A DNA stretch of 5,907 bases from an archaeon (GCA_016550415.1 JABXGU010000278.1:1-5907); one strand, 5' to 3'. Positions 1 through 4,821 are shown, counted from the stretch's first letter. Notes: a model not told the origin generated them from the sequence alone. Translations and numbers: made by a program.

Positions 1-235
1 AAATGATAAAGGTTGTAGGATCAGGGATCAGTAACATATCGCTTTCATGGATTCGGGTGAAACCCTCTATAGATGAGCCGTCAAACCACTTCCCATGTTC
101 AAGCAAATCTACTAATTCACGTGGTGAAATTGTCACATTTTTCAAATGTCCAGATAAATCTGAAAACATTAGATCAATGAATTCTATTTTTTCCCGCTTC
201 ACAGTTTCAACAATTGCTGATTTCTCATATTTCAT
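1..235 (-). CDS. glnA: Glutamine synthetase type I, N-terminal part (cut by window edge)
   Basis: Glutamine synthetase makes glutamine from glutamate, ammonia and ATP in the cytoplasm and is the main entry point for ammonia nitrogen. Reading leftward from the ATG at 235, the 78 complete codons match the N-terminal beta-grasp domain of GSI. They include EFIDLMFSDLSG at about 18-29, FDGSSIEGFTRIHESD at 51-66 and LLIPDPTTF at 68-76, all strongly conserved in archaeal and Gram-positive GSI. The rest, including the catalytic barrel, lies beyond the left edge. The gene follows the Lrp/AsnC gene on the same strand after 35 bases, and I see no convincing TATA-like box in that gap, so co-transcription with lrp is likely. 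Only a weak ribosome-binding site (GGTTGGGA) precedes the ATG. The open frame on the opposite strand across this stretch is an antisense shadow. Confidence 0.95.
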   Translation of the reverse strand, partial: MKYEKSAIVETVKREKIEFIDLMFSDLSGHLKNVTISPRELVDLLEHGKWFDGSSIEGFTRIHESDMLLIPDPTTFII

Positions 236-270
236 ATAATCCCAACCTAACAAAAATCAAAGTTGATTCA

Positions 271-714
271 TCAGGGTTCCTCTTTGAGAGTGAAAAAGCA
301 ACCACAAGTCACCGTTTGACCTACTCCCTCAATCTGTCGTAACTTGTTTACAACAAGCTCTCCAATCTCTTGCAGAGAAGAACCACGTGCCTTCAAGATA
401 ATGTCCCACTGGCCTGCTACAACATGAACCTCCGCTACATTCTCCAACTGGGCAATTGCTCGCGCTACATCCTGCTGCGAGACTTTGCTAGTCGGCGAAT
501 ATGTGAGTAATACAATTGCAGTGACTGGTAAACCAATTTTCTCATAATTTGGAATTGCCGCTATGCGTTGTATAATGCCAGCTTTTTGTAGTCGATTGAT
601 ACGATGCTGTAGAGTTGAACGTGGCATCCGAAGTTTCCGAGCCAAAGTAACTGCTGGTTGACTAGCATCCTTTCTCAGTTCCTTGATTATCTTATGGTCT
701 TTGGAATCAAGCAT
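271..714 (-). CDS. Lrp/AsnC family transcriptional regulator
   Basis: This is a DNA-binding regulator of the feast/famine (Lrp/AsnC) family, 147 residues from the preferred start, which is normal length. The N-terminal half is a winged helix-turn-helix: LDSKDHKII at 2-10 is the typical family opening and STLQHRINRLQKAGII at 33-48 is the recognition helix. After a linker, the RAM ligand-binding and oligomerisation domain runs from about 65 to 142, with VAGQWDIILKA at 99-109 matching the family's effector-pocket turn (G-x-x-D). I prefer the ATG at 714 because family members start with MLD and because a TATA-like box at 739-748 puts the transcript start at or next to this codon. An ATG at 732 would add only MGILLI. 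The gene lies between glnA (downstream, same strand) and a divergent asparagine synthetase gene, so control of nitrogen assimilation, sensing glutamine or another amino acid, is the likely role. The effector is inferred. Confidence 0.93.
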   Translation of the reverse strand: MLDSKDHKIIKELRKDASQPAVTLARKLRMPRSTLQHRINRLQKAGIIQRIAAIPNYEKIGLPVTAIVLLTYSPTSKVSQQDVARAIAQLENVAEVHVVAGQWDIILKARGSSLQEIGELVVNKLRQIEGVGQTVTCGCFFTLKEEP

Positions 715-738
715 AATTAGCAAAATACCCATACATGC

Positions 739-748
739 ATAAAAATAT
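739..748 (-). promoter_or_regulatory. TATA-like box for lrp (and probably glnA)
   Basis: The minus-strand sequence ATATTTTTAT is centred about 29 bases upstream of the ATG at 714 and about 27 bases upstream of 716-717. This is the usual archaeal TATA-to-start distance and predicts a leaderless or nearly leaderless lrp transcript. No stronger box is seen between lrp and glnA. Confidence 0.5.
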
Positions 749-771
749 TGGCATTATTTGACAAAATGCCA
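749..771. promoter_or_regulatory. Candidate operator dyad between lrp and asnA
   Basis: Arms TGGCATT (749-755) and AATGCCA (765-771) are perfect inverted copies around a 9-base centre, and two further inner positions also pair (757 and 759 with 763 and 761). The dyad sits directly upstream of the lrp TATA-like box and about 18 bases upstream of the asnA TATA-like box. A bound regulator could therefore block or help both promoters. Size and symmetry suit an Lrp-family site; the identity of the bound protein is inferred from position. Confidence 0.5.
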
Positions 772-788
772 TTGCCTTTAGCAAAATG

Positions 789-805
789 CTTATATCTATA
801 TTTTT
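789..805 (+). promoter_or_regulatory. TATA-like box for the asparagine synthetase gene
   Basis: CTTATATC and CTATATTT (789-803), running into a T-rich end, form an archaeal TATA-like region. A start 25-27 bases downstream would fall near 820-827, just ahead of the ATG at 831. This argues against translation from the upstream ATG at 786, which lies before the box. Confidence 0.5.
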
Positions 806-830
806 ACAGGAAAGCGTTAGGGTGCGCCCA

Positions 831-1847
831 ATGGTACTGAAATCGCCTTCAAAACAGTGCAGTCGACCTGATGATGGTGAGACATTGTTTGAAGGCGTCC
901 AGTACCGCTACCGCTCCATTCGCACACCTCGTTCTCAAGCCATTTTACAAGTGCAGCATCAGGTCGCACGGGCGTGTCGTCGTTTCCTCGATCATGAAGG
1001 ATTTGTCGAGTTGCTAGCCCCTATTATAGGTCCAATCACAGACCCGGGAATTCGTGGAGCAGGTATAGTGTCAGTGCCCTTCTACGGGAAAGAATATGTG
1101 TTGATGTCCAGCATGATATTCTATAAGCAGATGGCTGTGGCGAGTATCCCCTGCGTTTATTCATTTTCACCCAATGTTCGTCTTGAGCCATCTAGGACCC
1201 GTAGAACTGGGCGCCACTTAGCTGAGTTCTATCAAGTTGACCTTGAAGTTGCTTTTGGTACCTGTTCTAAGTTGATGGATCTAGGGGATAAGATGCTGTT
1301 TGAAATCCTCCATTCAGTGCGAAAAGCGTGCAGTTCACAATTAGAGCTGCTTGGGCGTACCCTATCACTTCCACCAAGACATCTACCACGTTTTACTCAT
1401 AAAGAGGCTCTAGATATTCTCAGAAGCCATGATTGGAAGATGGATTCAAAACAGGAACTATCATGGGAAGCAGAACAATTCATCTCCTGTCAACTCAAGA
1501 CGCCTTTCTGGATAACAGATTACCCAGCTGGTTCTCGAGGATTCTATTACTTGCAAGACCCTAAGCATAAGGGAATTCTTAGGTCTATGGATCTACTTTT
1601 GCCAGAAGGATACGGAGAAATTGCCAGTGGCGGCGAGCGGGAGCATACAGTAGAAGGCACTAAGAATCATATGGTCAGGGTTGGAGAAGATCCTGCTCGC
1701 TTCGGCTGGTATCTAGATATGTTGGCAGAAGGAATACCACCGTCTGCAGGTTTTGGTATTGGCTTAGAGCGGCTTACTCGCTATATCTGTGGTGTTGCAC
1801 ATATTTGGGAATGCTCACCATTTCCAAAGGTGCCTGGAATAGCTTAG
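831..1847 (+). CDS. asnA: Archaeal-type asparagine synthetase (class II aminoacyl-tRNA synthetase-like, AS-AR/AsnA type)
   Basis: This is a stand-alone class II synthetase catalytic core. By family knowledge it amidates aspartate with ammonia through an aspartyl-adenylate; such archaeal AsnA enzymes descend from AspRS/AsnRS-like proteins. From ATG 831 there are 338 residues. Motif 1 lies around 52-73 (FLDHEGFVE, then ITDPG), motif 2 has R117 and E119 in NVRLE followed by GRHLAEFYQVDLEV at 127-140, and motif 3 is GFGIGLERL at 307-315. LLPEGYGEIASGGERE at 256-271 and the end FPKVPGIA closely match archaeal asparagine synthetases. No OB-fold anticodon-binding domain precedes the core, only about 30 residues, so tRNA charging is unlikely. 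The frame stays open to ATG 786, but that codon lies upstream of the TATA-like box; GTG 822 is another option. Divergence from lrp and proximity to glnA support a nitrogen role. An uncharacterised AsnRS paralogue remains possible. Confidence 0.85.
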   Translation: MVLKSPSKQCSRPDDGETLFEGVQYRYRSIRTPRSQAILQVQHQVARACRRFLDHEGFVELLAPIIGPITDPGIRGAGIVSVPFYGKEYVLMSSMIFYKQMAVASIPCVYSFSPNVRLEPSRTRRTGRHLAEFYQVDLEVAFGTCSKLMDLGDKMLFEILHSVRKACSSQLELLGRTLSLPPRHLPRFTHKEALDILRSHDWKMDSKQELSWEAEQFISCQLKTPFWITDYPAGSRGFYYLQDPKHKGILRSMDLLLPEGYGEIASGGEREHTVEGTKNHMVRVGEDPARFGWYLDMLAEGIPPSAGFGIGLERLTRYICGVAHIWECSPFPKVPGIA

Positions 1848-1871
1848 GAAGGCGGTTTGTCACACAATCTG

Positions 1872-2405
1872 TTATTTATAATTGGATAGATCTTCAGGAG
1901 ATAGCAATTCATCTTTTGTAATCTTTCGAGCACAATAGGGACAGGATTCATTCCTTTCTATCCATTCAATTAGTTCATTTGCATGACCTAGAACCTGACA
2001 ATGAGGACAAGCTAGAAGTTCTTGACCTCCTGCAATGAATCTTTGACATATTGGACATCGCTGTCGTTCAGCACCACATTTGGAACAATGGCTGAGGGTT
2101 TCTTCATGGAAAACTGCACCACATTTAAGGCATGTTCCACCGATTGGACTTGAACTAACATCTTGTCCAGACCAAGAAGTTCTTGAAACTATAAGTGGAC
2201 GTGGTGGAGTTGGTTCAGATGGCAGAACCACCACACGGTGACGTTGTGAGGGTCTTCTACGAATTGTGCGCTGTTTATTCTTTTCATCCTTAGACTTCTG
2301 AATTGCAGTACAAATTATTGCAACTAAAACAACGAAAATAAAAGCCAATATCGCAAAGTACAAATCATCAAAATATTGTAAAATCAATGTTATTGGGATT
2401 ATCAT
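1872..2405 (-). CDS. Membrane-anchored zinc-ribbon plus C4HC3-like (PHD/RING-CH-like) finger protein
   Basis: I recognise no named family. The 177 residues begin with one membrane helix at about 14-33, followed by a strongly basic stretch (KSKDEKNKQ, RTIRRRP), so the rest is probably cytoplasmic. A low-complexity linker rich in Pro and Ser runs to about 90. Next is a zinc ribbon with C92, C95, C107 and C110, then a second metal module with C117, C120, C133, C136, H141, C155 and C158. The spacing C-x2-C-x12-C-x2-C-x4-H-x2-E-x10-C-x2-C is that of C4HC3 cross-brace fingers (PHD, RING-CH), with E144 where the sixth ligand is normally Cys and W148 shortly after. The ATG at 2405 has GGAG at 2417-2420, 11 bases upstream. 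The gene converges on asnA with 24 bases between stops. A protein-binding or ubiquitin-ligase-like role is speculative; a generic double zinc ribbon is the alternative. Confidence 0.8.
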   Translation of the reverse strand: MIIPITLILQYFDDLYFAILAFIFVVLVAIICTAIQKSKDEKNKQRTIRRRPSQRHRVVVLPSEPTPPRPLIVSRTSWSGQDVSSSPIGGTCLKCGAVFHEETLSHCSKCGAERQRCPICQRFIAGGQELLACPHCQVLGHANELIEWIERNESCPYCARKITKDELLSPEDLSNYK

Positions 2406-2737
2406 TGATTTAAGAACTCCAACATTTCAAGACATTTTTCAGAGGAATATATTGTACTATATACTGCAAAAGTCCTATGATAGGTTTACGAAAAACAGAG
2501 ATAAAAGACCATGTCAAAGCTAATATTGAATCAACAGGCAAGAGAAAAGAACACTATAAAATCCAATAAGAAATTCTATATTTCTTGTGGATTGACTTCG
2601 TATAATTGTTGGGAACCTAAATTCATATACTCCTACATTTCTTACAGGGTAGTCCTCCAACTAGCCAAGTAAAAGGAATGACAACCTGTGCACAGTCGTT
2701 TTTGAGAGAAAGCACTATGATATCGTCAAGATGTTTT
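2406..2737. other. Non-coding stretch between two minus-strand genes
   Basis: Apart from the promoter of the zinc-finger gene at its left end, I see no convincing gene, tRNA, hairpin terminator or repeat. The longest plus-strand frame, ATG 2511 to TAA 2672 (53 codons), has no clear ribosome-binding site and no recognisable sequence. It is AT-rich intergenic DNA or the remains of a decayed gene. Confidence 0.5.
2446..2465 (-). promoter_or_regulatory. TATA-like boxes for the zinc-finger protein gene
   Basis: On the minus strand GTATATAG and AATATATT occur within 20 bases. The nearer one (2446-2453) predicts a transcript start near 2422-2425 and a leader of about 20 bases that carries GGAG at 2417-2420 ahead of the ATG at 2405. 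Confidence 0.4.
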
Positions 2738-3313
2738 CTAGGATTTTTGCATCAAGTAAGTGCCGAAGGCAGATGTCCAAATCATTGCAGGGTACACGAT
2801 CATACGTTCCATTCCTCCAGGTCCTAAACCTAGATAAATGCCAAACGTATAGAGAACTAGTGCTACAAGTTCCATTATTGCCAGTACAATAGTGATGTAA
2901 GAGAGGGGGGGTTCCTGTAGTTTGAATGATACGAGCATTGCTGCTCCACCGAATCCAAAAGCGATCAATGCAGAGATGCTATGTAATCCCATAGGAAAGC
3001 CTGCAGGGAATATAACGACCATCATCGCACCGACACCAAATAGGATGAAGAAAATGGAAAACAACCGTGTAAATAAGAGATTCTTGGTAGAAAACAGCTT
3101 GTAAATGAGAAATGCGAAAATCACTCCGATTATGCCAAGTATAAACAATGAGATGTCCCAGATAAGAGCTGATGACCCAAAGGCTAATTCGCTGAGGTAA
3201 TTTAGTGAAATACTTTGACCAGATATCATTGTACCTATTTCTATTGCAAAAAGAAACAGGGCACCTCCAATAAATAGGAGTAGCCCGGCAACCTTTTCAT
3301 CTATGAATTTCAT
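2738..3313 (-). CDS. DUF998 family membrane protein
   Basis: This is a six-helix integral membrane protein of the DUF998 family, whose biochemical function is not known to me. From the preferred ATG at 3313 there are 191 residues. Helices lie at about 8-30, 49-71, 80-102, 110-131, 137-160 and 168-188. Family-like sequences include the LNYLSELAFGSSALI loop at 37-51, the IFPAGFPMGLH turn at 101-111, PPLSYI at 135-140 and LGPGGMERMIVYP at 163-175. The opening MKFIDEKVAG is typical, and a TATA-like box at 3336-3346 lies about 28 bases upstream of this ATG, suggesting a leaderless message. The ATG at 3322 would add only MSP. It is divergent from the small-protein/methyltransferase pair on the right and has no evident operon partner. 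Confidence 0.88.
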   Translation of the reverse strand: MKFIDEKVAGLLLFIGGALFLFAIEIGTMISGQSISLNYLSELAFGSSALIWDISLFILGIIGVIFAFLIYKLFSTKNLLFTRLFSIFFILFGVGAMMVVIFPAGFPMGLHSISALIAFGFGGAAMLVSFKLQEPPLSYITIVLAIMELVALVLYTFGIYLGLGPGGMERMIVYPAMIWTSAFGTYLMQKS

Positions 3314-3335
3314 AGGTGACATTAAGTAGTCTAAT

Positions 3336-3346
3336 ACTATAAATAG
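3336..3346 (-). promoter_or_regulatory. TATA-like box for the DUF998 gene
   Basis: Minus-strand CTATTTATAGT is centred about 28 bases upstream of the ATG at 3313 and 19 bases upstream of the ATG at 3322. The archaeal TATA-to-start distance favours 3313 as the start of a leaderless message. Confidence 0.45.
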
Positions 3347-3366
3347 CTTAAGAGATTAAGTCTCAT

Positions 3367-3400
3367 ATTAAAATTTTTAATGATTAGCATTATATATAAT
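3367..3400 (+). promoter_or_regulatory. AT-rich promoter region for the small-protein/methyltransferase pair
   Basis: TATATATAA at 3391-3399 is the best TATA-like box facing right and predicts a start near 3420. Just upstream is a perfect 15-base palindrome, ATTAAAA-T-TTTTAAT (3367-3381). The palindrome could be an operator or simply follow from the AT-rich composition. The predicted leader to the ATG at 3613 would be long, about 190 bases. Confidence 0.35.
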
Positions 3401-3439
3401 TCTATGATTATAATTAAAATTATCTAGAATAAGTTTTTC

Positions 3440-3456
3440 ACAACAGTCAATGTTGT
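3440..3456 (+). repeat. Short inverted repeat in the leader
   Basis: ACAACA (3440-3445) and TGTTGT (3451-3456) form a perfect 6-base stem around GTCAA. After one mismatch, three T-A pairs extend it outward. It lies about 20 bases past the predicted transcript start, so it could be an operator or an RNA hairpin. The function is unknown. Confidence 0.35.
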
Positions 3457-3565
3457 AAAACATAGATTAGGAGCCCGTTGCCTTAATAATTGCAAAAAAG
3501 GTCTTTTCAAATCGTGGGCGCAATTCCAGAAAAATCTCTAAACGCTGTTGATCCGCACTCAAGAA

Positions 3566-3597
3566 TTTCTCTTCAACGTGATTTTCTCTTCAACGTG
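3566..3597 (+). repeat. Tandem 15-base direct repeat, period 17
   Basis: TTTCTCTTCAACGTG occurs at 3566-3580 and again at 3583-3597. The period of 17 is not a multiple of three, so gain or loss of a copy would shift any reading frame through it. It looks like a recent slippage duplication just ahead of the ribosome-binding site of the small ORF. Confidence 0.7.
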
Positions 3598-3603
3598 GTA
3601 GTT

Positions 3604-3607
3604 GGAG
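3604..3607 (+). promoter_or_regulatory. Shine-Dalgarno site that sets the start of the small membrane protein
   Basis: GGAG (within TTGGAG) ends 5 bases before the ATG at 3613. This good spacing favours 3613 over the TTG at 3490 as the translation start. Confidence 0.5.
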
Positions 3608-3612
3608 TTGTC

Positions 3613-3759
3613 ATGGCAAATGGATTACGTGGACAAATCTTTAAAAAAGAACACAAACGAACAGGCATATATCTAATAATCTGTAGCATTTTCACCATCG
3701 TTGGTGGTGGGATACTGCTCATCGTAGCAGGATCCCAGATGCCACGGGATATTGCATGA
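3613..3759 (+). CDS. Small single-helix membrane protein, 48 residues
   Basis: I do not recognise this protein. From ATG 3613 it has 48 residues: a short basic N-terminus (FKKEHKRTG at about 10-18), one strongly hydrophobic helix at about 19-40 (YLIICSIF, then GGGILLIVAG) and a short tail, SQMPRDIA. The positive residues before the helix predict an N-in, C-out topology. GGAG with 5-base spacing supports the start. Its TGA overlaps the GAGGAAG that serves as ribosome-binding site for the next gene, whose ATG follows 18 bases later, so the two are probably co-transcribed and perhaps translationally coupled. A partner or regulatory role for the neighbouring membrane methyltransferase is possible but rests only on position. 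A longer form starting at TTG 3490 (89 residues) is the alternative. Confidence 0.55.
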   Translation: MANGLRGQIFKKEHKRTGIYLIICSIFTIVGGGILLIVAGSQMPRDIA

Positions 3760-3764
3760 GGAAG
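3758..3764 (+). promoter_or_regulatory. Ribosome-binding site of the methyltransferase gene, overlapping the upstream stop
   Basis: GAGGAAG shares bases with the TGA (3757-3759) of the 48-residue gene and lies 13 bases before ATG 3778. An in-frame TAG at 3769-3771 rules out any earlier start for the methyltransferase. Confidence 0.45.
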
Positions 3765-3777
3765 CGAGTAGATTCGA

Positions 3778-4434
3778 ATGATTCCTCAAACGATTTCAGC
3801 CATTCTTTTAGCAATCCCACTAATCGTAATACTCATTCAAAGTATACCCTACTGGCGAGCAATCAGAAGAAGCCGTTTGGCAGGGAAACCAGTCAGCAAG
3901 GTAAAATATCGAAAACCATTCTATCAATTACTGATAACTGGCGTGCTTTTAATGTGGATCTTCTGGATCAGCGGCATCCTTTTTCAAGTACTGAACATCT
4001 TCTACATTGTTTTCGGACTCTTTGTTTATTTAACTCCATTCGATTTTATCGTACAAATTGTAGGCTTCGTCTTATTCTATATTGGAGCTATTTCATACAG
4101 TCTTGTTATATTCTATGGGGGGCGAAACCTACGGCCCTCCATGTCTGGTATCGATGAACATCATAGGTTAATCCAAGAGGGACCCTACAAAATCATCAGA
4201 CACCCTCTTTATGTCTCATATATTCTAATTCTGATTGGATTGAGTTTCATCCTTCTCCTTTTTTGGCTGCTAATTCCTACATTATGCATAACCATTGGAA
4301 TCTATCCAACCGCAAAAGCTGAAGAAGCACTTCTGATAGAGCAATTTGGAGAGGAGTATCTAGCCTATCAACAAAAAGTCGGGATGCTTATCCCAAAATT
4401 CCGTCCACGTAAAAATGTACAAGCTAATAATTAG
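3778..4434 (+). CDS. Isoprenylcysteine carboxyl methyltransferase (ICMT)/PEMT-like membrane methyltransferase
   Basis: This is an integral membrane S-adenosylmethionine-dependent methyltransferase of the ICMT/PEMT superfamily. Eukaryotic ICMT methylates the carboxyl group of prenylated cysteine; substrates of most prokaryotic members are unknown. The 218 residues carry helices at about 5-23, 50-70, 73-87, 91-113 and a hydrophobic hairpin at 146-178. The family signature is at the C-terminal end: GPYKIIRHPLY at 135-145, then AEEALLIEQFGEEYLAYQQKV at 181-201, whose Glu residues and RHP motif form the cofactor and catalytic region in the family, and IPKFRP near the end. The start at ATG 3778 is fixed by an in-frame TAG just upstream. 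It follows the 48-residue membrane protein in a probable two-gene unit. No prenylated partner or isoprenoid gene is visible nearby, so the substrate (protein, lipid or quinone-like) is undetermined. Confidence 0.88.
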   Translation: MIPQTISAILLAIPLIVILIQSIPYWRAIRRSRLAGKPVSKVKYRKPFYQLLITGVLLMWIFWISGILFQVLNIFYIVFGLFVYLTPFDFIVQIVGFVLFYIGAISYSLVIFYGGRNLRPSMSGIDEHHRLIQEGPYKIIRHPLYVSYILILIGLSFILLLFWLLIPTLCITIGIYPTAKAEEALLIEQFGEEYLAYQQKVGMLIPKFRPRKNVQANN

Positions 4435-4439
4435 TTTTT
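4435..4439 (+). terminator. T-tract terminator after the methyltransferase gene
   Basis: Five T residues follow immediately after the TAG stop. Archaeal terminators are often simple T-tracts, but this one is short. Confidence 0.3.
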
Positions 4440-4447
4440 CACCACTA

Positions 4448-4633
4448 CTATAAATTAGATGGTAAGAAACATATCTCAACACCAAGACAGTTCAAAAAAT
4501 AACCGATTTCAAAGGCAATGGAGGTAACTCCTAAGGCAATTACAACCACTTCAATGAATCTTCTTCGATATTCGTTCCCTCTATCATACTCTTTCTCAAA
4601 TAAAATAACTAGCCCGTGTACAAGCGTTATCAC
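4448..4633 (-). CDS. Possible small membrane protein, GTG start (doubtful)
   Basis: I do not recognise this frame and am unsure that it is a gene. From GTG 4633 it encodes 61 residues: a charged segment EKEYDRGNEYRRRF at 13-26, then a hydrophobic helix at about 27-48 (VVVIALGVTSIAFEIGYFLN within it). An in-frame TAA lies one codon before the GTG, so there is no longer form, and no ribosome-binding site is evident. It converges on the methyltransferase gene with 13 bases between stops. An imperfect inverted repeat overlaps its start codon. The charged-then-hydrophobic layout is protein-like, so it could be a genuine small membrane protein or the tail of a decayed gene; a chance frame is equally possible. 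Confidence 0.25.
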   Translation of the reverse strand: MITLVHGLVILFEKEYDRGNEYRRRFIEVVVIALGVTSIAFEIGYFLNCLGVEICFLPSNL

Positions 4634-4660
4634 GTGTTAGTCACTATCACATAACACATG
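4631..4660. repeat. Imperfect inverted repeat, 9-base arms
   Basis: CACGTGTTA (4631-4639) and TAACACATG (4652-4660) pair at eight of nine positions around a 12-base centre. The left arm overlaps the GTG of the doubtful small ORF. A regulator site or RNA hairpin is possible. Confidence 0.4.
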
Positions 4661-4674
4661 GCATTTCTGGGCTG

Positions 4675-4731
4675 AAAAAACCCCTCACAAGCTAGATACC
4701 ATTCAGATTGATGTGCAAACCTCTCTAGCTT
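4675..4731 (-). terminator. Stem and T-tract downstream of the exonuclease III gene
   Basis: Perfect 8-base arms AAGCTAGA (4689-4696) and TCTAGCTT (4724-4731) enclose 27 bases. Read on the minus strand, the stem is followed after 8 bases by a run of six T (4675-4680). It lies about 90-145 bases past the exonuclease stop. The large loop makes a classical hairpin terminator doubtful, but the T-run alone could end transcription in an archaeon. Confidence 0.35.
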
Positions 4732-4821
4732 AAAAACCAAACTGGCAAGCTGAATTGACAAGTATGTGTAATCATTTACCAGGTGTCATGATTAATCTTG
4801 TCTTCCATTTTATGTTTAACT

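Larger units (their letters stand above)
717..790. repeat. Three CAAAAT-centred repeats in the lrp/asnA control region
   Basis: Three similar elements lie on the plus strand: TTAGCAAAATACCC at 717-730, TTGACAAAATGCC at 758-770 and TTAGCAAAATGCT at 778-790. The CAAAAT cores start at 721, 762 and 782, giving spacings of 41 and 20 bases, close to four and two helical turns. They would therefore lie on one face of the DNA. The first overlaps the probable lrp transcript start and the third abuts the TATA-like box of the divergent gene. Lrp-family proteins bind as multimers to helically phased sites, so these are candidate operators. That assignment is inference. Confidence 0.5.
3401..3612 (+). other. 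Long leader region upstream of the 48-residue ORF
   Basis: This stretch holds an inverted repeat (3440-3456), an AGGAG (3469-3473) with no good start codon at normal spacing, and a 17-base-period tandem repeat (3566-3597). The frame ending at 3759 stays open back to TTG 3490, but residues encoded before 3613 resemble nothing I know, and the ATG at 3613 has a better ribosome-binding site. The region may be an untranslated leader or a decayed gene end. Confidence 0.4.

Noticed and set aside
3..239. 78-residue plus-strand open frame at the left edge
   Set aside because: The minus strand here encodes a clear glutamine synthetase N-terminus; the plus frame is its antisense shadow.
2922..3104. 60-residue plus-strand open frame
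   Set aside because: Lies antisense to the well-supported DUF998 gene and shows no family features.
3756..4157. 133-residue plus-strand open frame
   Set aside because: Out-of-frame overlap of the ICMT-like gene, whose frame carries the recognisable motifs and membrane helices.
4700..4755. Possible box C/D small RNA on the plus strand (TTGATGT ... CTGA)
   Set aside because: The C box deviates from RTGATGA and no matching internal boxes or guide spacing are seen.
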